From contig NZ_MJEJ02000041.1 of the NCBI RefSeq assembly GCF_002095435.2, positions 62,001-126,000 on the forward strand: a DNA stretch of 64,000 nt. Reading direction: 5' to 3'. Positions 8,272 through 17,538 of this stretch are shown here, in pieces (the stretch's first letter is position 1; each line of letters opens with the position of its first letter). The position numbers were made by a program, and so were the translations under genes. The notes under the pieces are model-generated. The model made no database searches. It saw nothing but the letters and a program-made list of their open reading frames with translations, and was not told the DNA's origin. The DNA is from Williamsia sp. 1138 (lineage in GTDB: Bacteria; Actinomycetota; Actinomycetes; Mycobacteriales; Mycobacteriaceae).

Positions 8272-9321
8272 ATGACAACAAAGACGGAAACCACGGCATC
8301 GCTCGACGTGGCGATCGACCCGGGGATGGGCAGTGTTGGCCAGATCGCGGCCGATGTGGAGCGAAGCGGCTTCGGCGGGATGTTCCTCGGGGAAACGTGC
8401 CACGACCCCCTGCTGTTGCTGGCGGCCGCATCTCAGACGACATCGACCTTGCGTCTGGGTACCAGCATCTATGTGGCGTTCGCCCGAAGTCCCATGGTGA
8501 CGGCGATCGCCGCGAACGACGTCCAGGCCCTGTCGGCAGGCCGATTGACGCTGGGTCTGGGAAGTCAGATCAAACCGCACATCACCCGGCGATTCTCGAT
8601 GCCCTGGTCTCAGCCGGCCGCGCGGATGCGTGAATACGTGCTGGCCCTGCGGGCGATCTGGGCGAGCTGGGAGAACTCTGCCCCGCTGCGATTCGAGGGT
8701 GAGTTCTACACACACAGCTTGATGACCCCGATGTTTGATCCAGGGCCCAATCCATACGGGAATCCGCCGGTGATCGTCGCCGGGGTCGGTGAGCACATGA
8801 CCCGGGTGGCCGGGGAGGTGGCCGATGGCCTGCTGGTGCATTCCTTTGTCACCAAACGCTATCTCCAGGAGGTTCTGTTGCCCAATGTAGAAGGTGCACT
8901 CGCGGCGGCCGGCCGCTCCCGGGCACAGTTCGAGGTGATCGTCTCTCCCATGTTCGCCACCGGTTCTACCGACGAGGAGGTTGCCGAGGCGCGGGAGTTC
9001 GTCCGCGGTCAGATCGCCTTCTACGGTTCGACGCCGGCATATCGGGGTGTCCTCGATCTGCACGGCTGGGCCGGTTTGCACGAGGATCTGTACCGCTCGT
9101 CCAAGCAGGGAGACTGGGCGCAGATGCCGTTGATGGTGTCCGACGAGGTGGTCGACGAATTCGCCGTGTCGGCTCCGGTTGAGCGTGCGGCAGCCGAGGT
9201 CGACCGGCGTTGGGGTCCGGTGGCCGACCGGATCTCGGTGACGGCAGCCACCGACGCTGCGCTGTCGGCTTGGCGGGATGCACCGAAGTTCTACGGTGGT
9301 CGGTCCCAATCAGATAAATGA
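8272..9321 (+). CDS. LLM-class (F420-dependent type) flavin oxidoreductase, 349 aa
   Basis: Luciferase-like TIM-barrel oxidoreductase. Seen: DPGMGSVGQIAADVERSGF near the N-terminus, LRLGTSIYVAFARSPMVTA, and AGRLTLGLGSQIKPHITRRF, typical of the actinobacterial F420-dependent subfamily. These enzymes use reduced F420 or FMN for hydride transfer or oxygenation; the substrate is unknown. Start ATG at 8272 has AGGAG 5 nt upstream; the much longer open frame upstream overlaps the divergent gene and is rejected. Divergent from the dehydrogenase operon and followed by a nitronate-monooxygenase-like gene. Confidence 0.88.
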   Translation: MTTKTETTASLDVAIDPGMGSVGQIAADVERSGFGGMFLGETCHDPLLLLAAASQTTSTLRLGTSIYVAFARSPMVTAIAANDVQALSAGRLTLGLGSQIKPHITRRFSMPWSQPAARMREYVLALRAIWASWENSAPLRFEGEFYTHSLMTPMFDPGPNPYGNPPVIVAGVGEHMTRVAGEVADGLLVHSFVTKRYLQEVLLPNVEGALAAAGRSRAQFEVIVSPMFATGSTDEEVAEAREFVRGQIAFYGSTPAYRGVLDLHGWAGLHEDLYRSSKQGDWAQMPLMVSDEVVDEFAVSAPVERAAAEVDRRWGPVADRISVTAATDAALSAWRDAPKFYGGRSQSDK

Positions 9322-9376
9322 TTATGCGGTAATCTGTCTGCAACGTGCGCGGTGTGCGGCACCTCTTGCTGCCTGA

Positions 9377-10426
<1,050 letters not shown>

Positions 10427-10468
10427 CACCGCCAGGACGCCGGGCCCGTCGAATGGTCCCCGGATCGA

Positions 10469-10509
10469 CGAGAACGGCGATCCGCACACTGTGCGGATCG
10501 CCGTTCTCG
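10469..10509. terminator. bidirectional hairpin between convergent genes
   Basis: Perfect 20-bp stem with a single-base centre, lying between the stop at 10426 (+) and the stop at 10521 (-). Left arm begins CGAGAACGGCGATCC, right arm ends GGATCGCCGTTCTCG. No long T-tract follows, as is common in actinobacteria. Confidence 0.8.
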
Positions 10510-10520
10510 ATGCAGTGTCG

Positions 10521-11693
10521 TCAGACGCGCGGGAAGTTGAGCATCCGGCGAGCATTGGTCTCGGTGATCATCTCGACCTCGTTGTCAGGAACGTTGGCGA
10601 GTACCTCGGCCGCACGCTTGCGGCTGTTCGGCCAGTTCGAGTCCGAGTGCGGGTAGTCGATCTCCAGCATGATGCGGTCGATCCCCGCCTTGTGACGGTT
10701 CTCGACACCGAACTCATCGTCGATGAAGCAGCCCCAGAAGTGCTTGAAGTAGAGATCTGAGGGACGGGCATCGAAGTCGATCGGCTGGTAGTAGCGGTGA
10801 CGCTCCCAGACGAAATCGGCCCGTTCGAGGATGTACGGAATCCACCCGATGCCACCCTCGGCCAGCGAGAACTGCAGCTTCGGATGCCGTTGCAGCACAC
10901 CGGAGAAGATCAGATCGACCAGTGACCACATCAAGTTCGTGGAGAACACGGTGATCGCCACCGCGAAGGGTGCGTCGGGCAGCACGACCTGACCGGGTAT
11001 CGCTTTTGTTCCCGAGAACGAGAAGCCGGGAACATATGACCCGGAGCCGAAGTGCAGGGACAGCACTTGGCCGGTCTCCTCGCAGGCGTCCCACACCGGT
11101 TCCCAGTAGGTCTTGTCGTGGAACGACGGCAATCCCAGCGGAACCGGAGCATCCGGGAAGCTGATGGTACGGGAACCCATCGCGGCGGTCCGGCGGATCT
11201 CCGCGGCCGACAGTTCCGGATCCCACATCGGGATCAGCGACATCGGGATGAATCGGCTCGGGGCGGTGGCGCACCACTCGTCGATGTAGAAGTCGTTCCA
11301 GGCCTTGACGTTCAGCAGCGCAAGGTCTTTGTCCTTGGCACGTTGGAAGACGCCTCCGCCGAAGCCTGGAAGGGACGGGAAGCACAACGCCGCTTCCACA
11401 CCGTCGACGTCCATGTCCTTCACCCGGGCCTTGGGGTCATAGCAACCGGGAATCATGTCTTCGTAACGGACCGGATCGATGCCCCACTCCTCCGGCGGCT
11501 TGCCGGCCACGGCGTTGAGACCGACCGTCGGAAAGATGTCACCGTCGTAGTGCCACACGTGCTTGTTGTTCTGCTCGATGATCCGCGGGCCCCGCTCTTT
11601 GAGCTTTTCTGGAAGGCGATCCTGCCACACCATGGGGTGCTCGATGAGGTGGTCGTCGACCGAGACGATCTGGTGATAGTCCTGCAGTGGCAT
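10521..11693 (-). CDS. amidohydrolase family (PF04909-type) metal-dependent hydrolase, 390 aa
   Basis: TIM-barrel amidohydrolase-2 protein: SVDDHLIEHP at residues 11-20 replaces the usual HxH metal motif, LSLHFGSGSYVPG carries the barrel His, and EIDYPHSDSNWP near residue 340 carries the terminal Asp. This subgroup covers decarboxylases and hydrolases of cyclic acids; the substrate is not known here. ATG at 11693 has an excellent ribosome site (AAAGGAGA, about 7 nt upstream). Divergent from the 11986-13662 operon across a 292-bp promoter region. Confidence 0.87.
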   Translation of the reverse strand: MPLQDYHQIVSVDDHLIEHPMVWQDRLPEKLKERGPRIIEQNNKHVWHYDGDIFPTVGLNAVAGKPPEEWGIDPVRYEDMIPGCYDPKARVKDMDVDGVEAALCFPSLPGFGGGVFQRAKDKDLALLNVKAWNDFYIDEWCATAPSRFIPMSLIPMWDPELSAAEIRRTAAMGSRTISFPDAPVPLGLPSFHDKTYWEPVWDACEETGQVLSLHFGSGSYVPGFSFSGTKAIPGQVVLPDAPFAVAITVFSTNLMWSLVDLIFSGVLQRHPKLQFSLAEGGIGWIPYILERADFVWERHRYYQPIDFDARPSDLYFKHFWGCFIDDEFGVENRHKAGIDRIMLEIDYPHSDSNWPNSRKRAAEVLANVPDNEVEMITETNARRMLNFPRV

Positions 11694-11985
11694 TGTTGCG
11701 TCTCCTTTGACGAGGGTCGTTGGCTGCTCGTCCTGAGCGGAAGTATCTAACTGATTGGCCTATTTCGGCCGCCATTCCAGTGAACCAGATCACCTCACCA
11801 GATGCGAGGCATTGGCGCACCTTTTTTGGCAATCTTGATTGCCTTCGGGTCGTGCCGCCGGTCAGAGGTCCAGCTCAGTGCCGGCTCGGCGACGCGATGG
11901 TCCTCGATAAGGGCATTTATTAACCTGATTATCGGCGGCCGAGTAGAGTGCTGTCCAGATGCCGTTCGAGACGATGGAGGTTGCG
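11694..11985. promoter_or_regulatory. 292-bp divergent promoter region
   Basis: No gene is seen here. It contains two CTGATT (AATCAG on the other strand) elements, at 11751-11756 and 11925-11930, resembling elements in other promoters of this window, plus an AT-rich stretch ATTTATTAACCTGATTATC at 11914-11932 suitable for a promoter of the small-protein operon. GGAGG at 11976-11980 serves the ATG at 11986. Confidence 0.45.
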
Positions 11986-12267
11986 ATGGCGGAGAACGTT
12001 GGTTACGCCCCAGAGCGTGACGACAAGGACGATCACGATCTGCTCACATACAGTGAGGCGGCCGTCCGGTTGCACGAGGAGATCGAGTCCCTCAAGCAGC
12101 AGGCGCGCGACCTCATTGCCGCCGGAGAGTCAGAAGCGCTGACGAAAGCCCAAGAGCGACTCGCTGCGCTGGAAGGTGCTCGCGACCGCAACAGCCGCCA
12201 GCCCATCAACGACGAGAACTTCGAGAAGTTCTTCGGATACAAGGGTGTTGCGAGACGGAACGTCTGA
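11986..12267 (+). CDS. small conserved-type protein with predicted coiled coil, 93 aa
   Basis: Not assigned to a named family. The chain is highly charged, with a helical heptad-like central part (AAVRLHEEIESLKQQARDLI) and a C-terminal NFEKFFGYKGVARRNV segment. Start ATG at 11986 has GGAGG 5 nt upstream, better than 11959. The stop abuts the GTG of the thioesterase gene (TGAGTG), so the two are co-translated. By position it may be an accessory subunit of acyl-CoA metabolism (inference only). Confidence 0.75.
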   Translation: MAENVGYAPERDDKDDHDLLTYSEAAVRLHEEIESLKQQARDLIAAGESEALTKAQERLAALEGARDRNSRQPINDENFEKFFGYKGVARRNV

Positions 12268-12693
12268 GTGCGGCCGCCCGCAGCGCCGGTCAAGGTCTAC
12301 ACCGCTCCCCTCACTCACCGTCCTGAGCGCGACGGCACCGTCTCCGGCAGCGCACACGTTCCCTTCTACCTCGCGATGGAGTACTCCGCAGCTGCGTGGC
12401 GTTCGCTGCTCGTCGAGACGTGCGGCGATCTGCTCACCGCCGGCGACCTCGGTGTTGTGGACGTGTCCGCGCAGTTCTCTCGCGAGATGTTCGTCGGCGA
12501 GGCGTGGGCCGAGGTGAGCCTGGTCCGACTCGGTTCCAGCAGTCTGGGGTTTCGGGTCGTCATCTTCCAGGACGGCGCGGCCTGTGCGGTGATCACCAAC
12601 GTGCTCGTGCGACTTGCCCCCGGCCGCACCAGTTCATTACCTCTGACGCCCGCCCAACGTGCCACGCTGAACCGAGTTCTGATAGAGCAGTGA
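12268..12693 (+). CDS. hotdog-fold thioesterase-like protein, 141 aa
   Basis: Short protein of hotdog length with VDVSAQFSREMFVGEAWAEV and LGSSSLGFRVVIFQDGAACA, the paired beta strands usual for 4HBT/FcbC-type thioesterases. It would hydrolyse an acyl-CoA or trap CoA esters. The GTG start directly follows the stop of the small gene upstream. N-terminal HRPERDGTVSGSAHVPFYLAM gives a His/Glu-rich region where the catalytic acid usually lies; the exact residue is not certain. Confidence 0.72.
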   Translation: MRPPAAPVKVYTAPLTHRPERDGTVSGSAHVPFYLAMEYSAAAWRSLLVETCGDLLTAGDLGVVDVSAQFSREMFVGEAWAEVSLVRLGSSSLGFRVVIFQDGAACAVITNVLVRLAPGRTSSLPLTPAQRATLNRVLIEQ

Positions 12694-12756
12694 GGTAGGG
12701 CCACGCGTTGCGCGCGACGTGGCGGGAAAACGTCAACTACGAGACCAGGAGATCCG

Positions 12757-13662
12757 TTGGGTACAGAAGCCATTGGAAACAAGCGAGTTGATCTACCCGG
12801 CGCCGGACTCACGATGGCTGCCGATCGCTGGTCCGACGCCACCGGTCCAGCCAAGGGAGTCGTCGTGCTGTTGCACGGCGGCGGACAGACCCGGCATTCG
12901 TGGCGTGCGACGGGCGAGCGGTTGGGCGGGCTCGGTTGGATCGCCTTCGCCGTCGACCTTCGTGGCCACGGCGACAGCGAGTGGTCCGAGCAGGGCGAAT
13001 ATGGTCTCACCGCTCACCTCGGTGATGTGCTGACCCTGGTCGGCGAGATCCGTTGTCGCGAACCCGGACTGCCGATTGCGCTTGTCGGTGCATCCCTCGG
13101 TGGGGTGGTGTCGCTGATCGCCACCGGAGAGAACCCGGGTTTTGCGCAGGCACTGGTGCTTGTCGATGTTGTGGTGAAAGTCGAGGAGACCGGGAGCGCC
13201 CGGGTGCGCGATTTCATGATGAGTGCGCCTGACGGATTCGGGAGTCTCGAAGACGCGTCGGCCGCCATCGCGTCGTACAACCCGCATCGGCGGCGGAGCG
13301 GCAGCCTCGAGGGATTGAAGAAGAACCTGCGTCTTCGCGGCGGCCGGTGGTACTGGCACTGGGATCCACGCAGCATGGAGATCGCCTACACGCAGACCAA
13401 TCCCGAGCTCCCCAATAGCGCGGTGTCGTATGAGCGGTCCAAGAGTGCCGCGCGCGACATCACCTGCCCGGTGCTGCTCGTCCGGGGCAAGATGTCCGAC
13501 GTCGTTTCGGACGAAGGTGTGGCCGAGATGCGCGAACTCGTTCCGCAGACGCGTGTGGTGGACATCCGAGACGCCGGCCACATGGTGGCGGGGGACGACA
13601 ACGATGTATTCACCGACGGACTGGTCGAGTTCCTCGACAGCTCGATCTCCGTGTCTCGCTGA
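12757..13662 (+). CDS. alpha/beta-hydrolase, 301 aa
   Basis: Classical alpha/beta-hydrolase: oxyanion motif HGGG (40-43), nucleophile elbow GASLGG with Ser113, probable acid Asp248 (GKMSDVV) and His275 (DAGHMVAGDD). Likely an esterase, thioesterase or C-C hydrolase on a CoA pathway intermediate. Start is TTG at 12757 with AGGAG at 12747-12751. A decayed copy of the C-terminal part of such a gene lies at 51276-51356. It is convergent with the ligase relic on the minus strand. Confidence 0.88.
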   Translation: MGTEAIGNKRVDLPGAGLTMAADRWSDATGPAKGVVVLLHGGGQTRHSWRATGERLGGLGWIAFAVDLRGHGDSEWSEQGEYGLTAHLGDVLTLVGEIRCREPGLPIALVGASLGGVVSLIATGENPGFAQALVLVDVVVKVEETGSARVRDFMMSAPDGFGSLEDASAAIASYNPHRRRSGSLEGLKKNLRLRGGRWYWHWDPRSMEIAYTQTNPELPNSAVSYERSKSAARDITCPVLLVRGKMSDVVSDEGVAEMRELVPQTRVVDIRDAGHMVAGDDNDVFTDGLVEFLDSSISVSR

Positions 13663-14990
13663 CAATCGCGGGACGGGCACACCAAGTCGGTCGAAGGAGC
13701 GCCAGACCAGGGGGCGCCGGGCGAGCTCTTCGGCCTCGCCGAGACGGCGTCGCTGTACCTTGCCGACTCCCGGACCGCGGGGAAGTGCGTCCGTCTGGAT
13801 CATCCACGCCGGTCGCATGAACCTCGGCAGGTCGTCGAGAAGCTGGGACACCGCGGAGGGATCGGGATCGCCGACGACGTAGACGGCCAGCTCTGCGGTG
13901 TCCTCGGTGGTCCACGCCGAAGCTTCCTGGACGCCCTCGAGATTCGCGAACATGCTGTCGAGATACGACAGGGGTACGTACTCGCCTCTCATCCGGACCG
14001 ATTCGCCCATCCGCTCGATGAACACCAGTTCATCGCCTTCGGCCCGGCCAGGGTCACCGGTGCGGAACCATCCGTCGTCGGCGGGGGCCTGGTCCACCAC
14101 CGCCCGGCAGCGCGGTCATGCCCTCCGGAATGCTCAGCCGTTCTCCGTGACGCCGCAACCTGGTGTGGGTCAATCCACCGAACTCGGTGGAACCATAGCC
14201 CGTGACCCCGAGTGGGATACGGAAACGAGTCAGGAGTTCCTCGTTGGCGAAGAATAAGGCCCGCACCGTGTGTGCCCGTGAGGGCCGGATTCTTGAGCAG
14301 GATCTGAACCGGGGTCCGTGCAAGATCAGGACGGTCGCATGGTGTTCGGCGACCGTCGCCCAGAACCGGGATGCCGAGAAGCGCGGTGAGGTGGCAAAGT
14401 CCGACAGCCCACACAGGGCGCCCATCAGTCCGTATCCGAGTGGGTTGATGTGGAACAGCGGCAACGGCGCGTACACGACGTCGGCGGGCGACAGGCAGAA
14501 GGTGTCCGCCACATACTGGCCGATCTCGAGCAGATAGCGGTGCGATTGTGCGCACAGTTTGGGCTTTCCCGACGTACCAGAGGTGTACATCAGCGTGGCG
14601 ATGTCGAGAGGGTCGCGGTCGGTTCCCCAGTCGCCTCTCCGGTCACCGGTGCGCAGCACCCCGTCAACGGATACGGCGCCGGACAGCACGGCCGAATAGT
14701 CGATCTGGTGACCGTCGCCTGCCGCGATTGACCCGGACTCAGAGGCGACTGCAGCGGCACCCACCTCGCCGATGAGGCCGGTTATCAGATCGGCCGGATA
14801 CTCGGGGTTCATCAGAATCGTCTGCAGTCCGGAGATCTGGGCCGCGAACCAGAACACCGTGTACTGGAGGGGATTGGTGCCGACGAGTAAGAGGGTGGAT
14901 CCAGGGCTCAGGCCGACATCGGTCAGTGCTGCCGAGACCCGTTGTGCCGCATCGATCGCCACGATTGGGACCAGGTCAGGGGACCGGTAC
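13663..14990 (-). pseudogene. decayed acyl-CoA ligase (AMP-binding) gene
   Basis: Reads from 14962 downward as an AMP-forming ligase: AAQRVSAALTDVGLSPGS, P-loop LMYTSGTSGKPKLCAQSHRY, GYGSTEFGGLTHT, then RTGDPG. The homology changes frame: around 14310 it moves into a second frame (PVQILLKNPALTGTH) and back near 14270, and near 14105 it passes into a third frame carrying DDGWFRTGDPGRAEGDELVF. The 5' end lacks a proper start and joins a thiolase remnant near 14970-14990. The 3' end has no credible stop before the convergent hydrolase. At least three indels make it non-functional unless the sequence contains errors. Confidence 0.8.
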
Positions 14991-15189
14991 CGAGATCCGA
15001 TGCCACTTCCGAAGGACTGGCCGTGTCGTTGTCGTGATAGGTCGCGATGGCGTCGATCTAGTCCACCGAGATACCGGCGTCGGCGATGGCGCCCAGGGCG
15101 GCCTCGGTGGCCAATTCCAGTACGGTTCGGCCTGATCGACGGGAGAATGCGGTACGACCCACACCGGCGATGACCGAGGTGCCACTCAT
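14989..15189 (-). pseudogene. 5' remnant of an Ltp/SCP2-type thiolase gene with nonsense codon
   Basis: From ATG 15189 the frame encodes MSGTSVIAGVGRTAFSRRSG and ALGAIADAGISVD, the N-terminus of a lipid-transfer-type thiolase, then stops at TAG (15060-15058). Beyond the stop the same frame continues the family pattern (IDAIATYHDNDTAS, VASDLG) to about 14989, where family Glu would be expected in place of TAG. The rest of the thiolase is missing and the DNA runs straight into the ligase relic, so a deletion appears to have joined two former neighbours. Confidence 0.75.
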
Positions 15190-15229
15190 TGCGGCCACAT
15201 CGCGGCAGGTCTCGCCGGGATGTCGCGCA

Positions 15230-16402
15230 CTACAGGCGTTCGAAGATGGTCGCGTTGGCGGTGCCACCACCCTCACACATCGACTGCAGCCCGTATCGGC
15301 CGCCGGTGCGTTGCAGGTATGCCAGCAGAGTCGTGGCCAGCCGGGTGCCGGACGCGCCGAGCGGGTGCCCGAGTGCGATCGCGCCTCCGGCCGGATTCAG
15401 CTTGGCATCGGATGCTCCGGTCTCGATCTGCCATGCCAGCGGTACGGGTGCAAATGCCTCGTTGATCTCGAAGGCGTCGATGTCGTCGATGGTGAGCCCG
15501 GATCGTTTGAGAGCCAACGTAGTTGCCGGAATGGGTCCGGTGAGCATCTTGACCGGATCGTCCCCGGTGACCACCGCGGTGTGCACCCGTGCGAGGGGGG
15601 TGAGCCCGAGTGACGCCGCCTTCTGCGAGGTCATGACCAGCACGGCCGACGCGCCGTCGGAGATCTGCGACGCGTTACCGGCGCTGATCACGCCACCGTC
15701 GAGGAACGGGGTCTTAAGCGTTCCGAGTTTCTCGACGGTTGATCCCGGCCGGATGCCCTCGTCACGGCTGATCACGTCCTCGCCCACGGTGATCGGGACG
15801 ATCTCCGCGTCGAAGTCTCCGTTCTTTTGCGCTGCCGCCGCACGTTCGTGAGAACGAGCGGAGTACTCGTCAACCTGTTGACGGGACAGTTTCCACTCGC
15901 GGGCGATCCGCTCGGCGCCGGCGCCTTGGTTGAACGAACCGAAGAATCCGGGACCGGTGAGTTCCTCGGCGTACCGATCTACGGCCAGCCCACCGGACTT
16001 GCCGGCACCTTCGACCGCGGTGGTGGCGCCCATCGGAATCGCAGACATCATCTCCACTCCACCGGCCACGATGACATCGGCCTGACCGGAGATGACCGTT
16101 GCGGCCGCGGTCGAGATCGCTTGCTGCGACGACCCACATTGGCGATCGATCGTGAAGCCGGGAACGTGTTCGGGCCAGCCTGCCGCCAGAACGGCCATTC
16201 GTCCGACATTGCCGGACTGTTGCCCCACGCTGAGCACATTGCCCCAGTGCACGTCGTCCACCAGATCGGCCGATATCCCGGCCCGCTCGATGAGCGCGTT
16301 CAGTATCTGTGCCGACAACGCCACGGCGTGGACACTCGCCAGGCCACCATTGCGCTTGCCGATGGGAGTTCGCGCGGTCTCGACGATGACGGCATCACGC
16401 AT
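15230..16402 (-). CDS. thiolase (acetyl-CoA acyltransferase), 390 aa
   Basis: Degradative-type thiolase for the last step of beta-oxidation. All catalytic elements are present: Cys89 in IDRQCGSSQQA, His in GHPLGASG, and Cys in CEGGGTAN near the C-terminus. ATG at 16402 lies 39 bp from a perfect 31-bp palindrome that overlaps divergent -10 elements, so it is probably co-regulated with the thioesterase gene at 16582. Length is normal for the family. Confidence 0.94.
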   Translation of the reverse strand: MRDAVIVETARTPIGKRNGGLASVHAVALSAQILNALIERAGISADLVDDVHWGNVLSVGQQSGNVGRMAVLAAGWPEHVPGFTIDRQCGSSQQAISTAAATVISGQADVIVAGGVEMMSAIPMGATTAVEGAGKSGGLAVDRYAEELTGPGFFGSFNQGAGAERIAREWKLSRQQVDEYSARSHERAAAAQKNGDFDAEIVPITVGEDVISRDEGIRPGSTVEKLGTLKTPFLDGGVISAGNASQISDGASAVLVMTSQKAASLGLTPLARVHTAVVTGDDPVKMLTGPIPATTLALKRSGLTIDDIDAFEINEAFAPVPLAWQIETGASDAKLNPAGGAIALGHPLGASGTRLATTLLAYLQRTGGRYGLQSMCEGGGTANATIFERL

Positions 16403-16440
16403 GCTCGTTCCAATCTTCCGATGAGTATCTTGCTTTCGAG

Positions 16441-16471
16441 ATTATACCGCTAATTAAATTAGCGGTATAAT
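16441..16471. promoter_or_regulatory. perfect palindrome with divergent -10 boxes (operator/promoter)
   Basis: Fifteen-base arms (left ATTATACCGCTAATT, right AATTAGCGGTATAAT) flank a single A. Each arm ends in TATAAT reading outward (16466-16471 on + and 16446-16441 on -), giving two face-away -10 candidates for thiolase (-) and thioesterase (+). A dimeric repressor here would control both genes. No second copy was seen in the window. Confidence 0.75.
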
Positions 16472-16581
16472 TTTGGGAAGGCAACGGATGGTTCTTCCGT
16501 GTCGGTCAACCCCTCGTGTTCGGTGGTAGTGTTCCCGAGTCACCGAGCACGCTCAGCGACAACGATTATTGGAGCCGACGA

Positions 16582-17451
16582 ATGGCAGAGCGGGACCCAG
16601 GTGACGCCTCGGACTCGCCCGTGAGCACGGCTCGCGGAGCGGAGAACCTGGCGCTCTTGATCACACTGCTCGAGCTCGAGCCGCTCGACGTCGATCGTTT
16701 CCGCGCGGTCAACGACATGGCTCTGACCCCGGACCGACTGTTCGGAGGTCTGATCGCCGCACAGGCGCTGCAGGCCGCGCAGCGGACCGTCCCTGCGGGA
16801 TTTGCCGTGCACTCGCTGCACACCGCCTTCCTGCGGACGGGCCCCGCCGATGTCCCGCTCACGCTGGTGGTGCATCGGTCCCGCGATGGCCGCTCCGTTG
16901 CCTCGCGGACGGTCACGGTCATCCAATCCGACCAGGTGATCTGCACGCTGACAGCGTCATTCCACGTCGAAGAACCGAGCGCGGTTCACGAGGCGCTGAT
17001 GCCCATCGTCCCCGGGCCCGATGCTGACGGCTGGTCCGAGCCGCTCGACGCGGACTGGGGTCCTCAGCTGGCATTCGAGCACCGGGGACGGGTGGAGAAG
17101 GTCGACGGTGCCGTTGTCCGGCGGTACTGGACCCGTCCGGTCGGGGCGGTCCCCGATGATCCCGCGTTGCGCGCGTGCCTGTTCACCGTGTTGACGGACT
17201 TCTGGGCAATGCTGCCTGCCGTGGAATCGATCGGGCTCGACCCGACCGGCCCGACCCAGCACATCTCACTCGACCACTCGATCTGGTTTCACCGGTCCGT
17301 CCCGCTCGAAGAATGGCTCCTGGTCGAGCAGAGGTCGGTCGCCACGGTCAATTCGCGTGGGCTGGTCTTCGGTTCAGTGTTCACCGCCGACGGTGCGACG
17401 ATCGCCAGTGTCGCGCAAGAAGCGCTGATTCGTGGACCCCGCGAAGCGTGA
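16582..17451 (+). CDS. acyl-CoA thioesterase II (TesB-like), 289 aa
   Basis: Double-hotdog thioesterase hydrolysing acyl-CoA to free acid and CoA. N-half has DRLFGGLIAAQALQAAQRTV and LHTAFLRTG; C-half has ISLDHSIWFHR with the catalytic Asp and VAQEALIR with the Gln. Start ATG at 16582 has GGAG at 16571-16574; an in-frame GTG at 16516 gives a longer, unsupported N-terminus. Divergent from the thiolase across the palindrome at 16441-16471. Confidence 0.88.
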   Translation: MAERDPGDASDSPVSTARGAENLALLITLLELEPLDVDRFRAVNDMALTPDRLFGGLIAAQALQAAQRTVPAGFAVHSLHTAFLRTGPADVPLTLVVHRSRDGRSVASRTVTVIQSDQVICTLTASFHVEEPSAVHEALMPIVPGPDADGWSEPLDADWGPQLAFEHRGRVEKVDGAVVRRYWTRPVGAVPDDPALRACLFTVLTDFWAMLPAVESIGLDPTGPTQHISLDHSIWFHRSVPLEEWLLVEQRSVATVNSRGLVFGSVFTADGATIASVAQEALIRGPREA

Positions 17452-17538
17452 CTCGGCTGGCTGCTCGCAACTGATCCAAGGCAGAACACCTGCAAATAGC
17501 GAAGATTCGCGTTGACCGGAGGGCTCCGCGAGGCGGAA

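Noticed and set aside
12793-13662. Extension of the ligase-relic frame through the hydrolase on the minus strand
   Set aside because: Beyond about 13680 the translation has no ligase similarity; it is antisense to an intact alpha/beta-hydrolase.
15230-16402. Missing thiolase His because the motif reads NEAFA instead of HEAFA
   Set aside because: NEAFA is normal in this thiolase family; the catalytic His is in GHPLGASG and is present.
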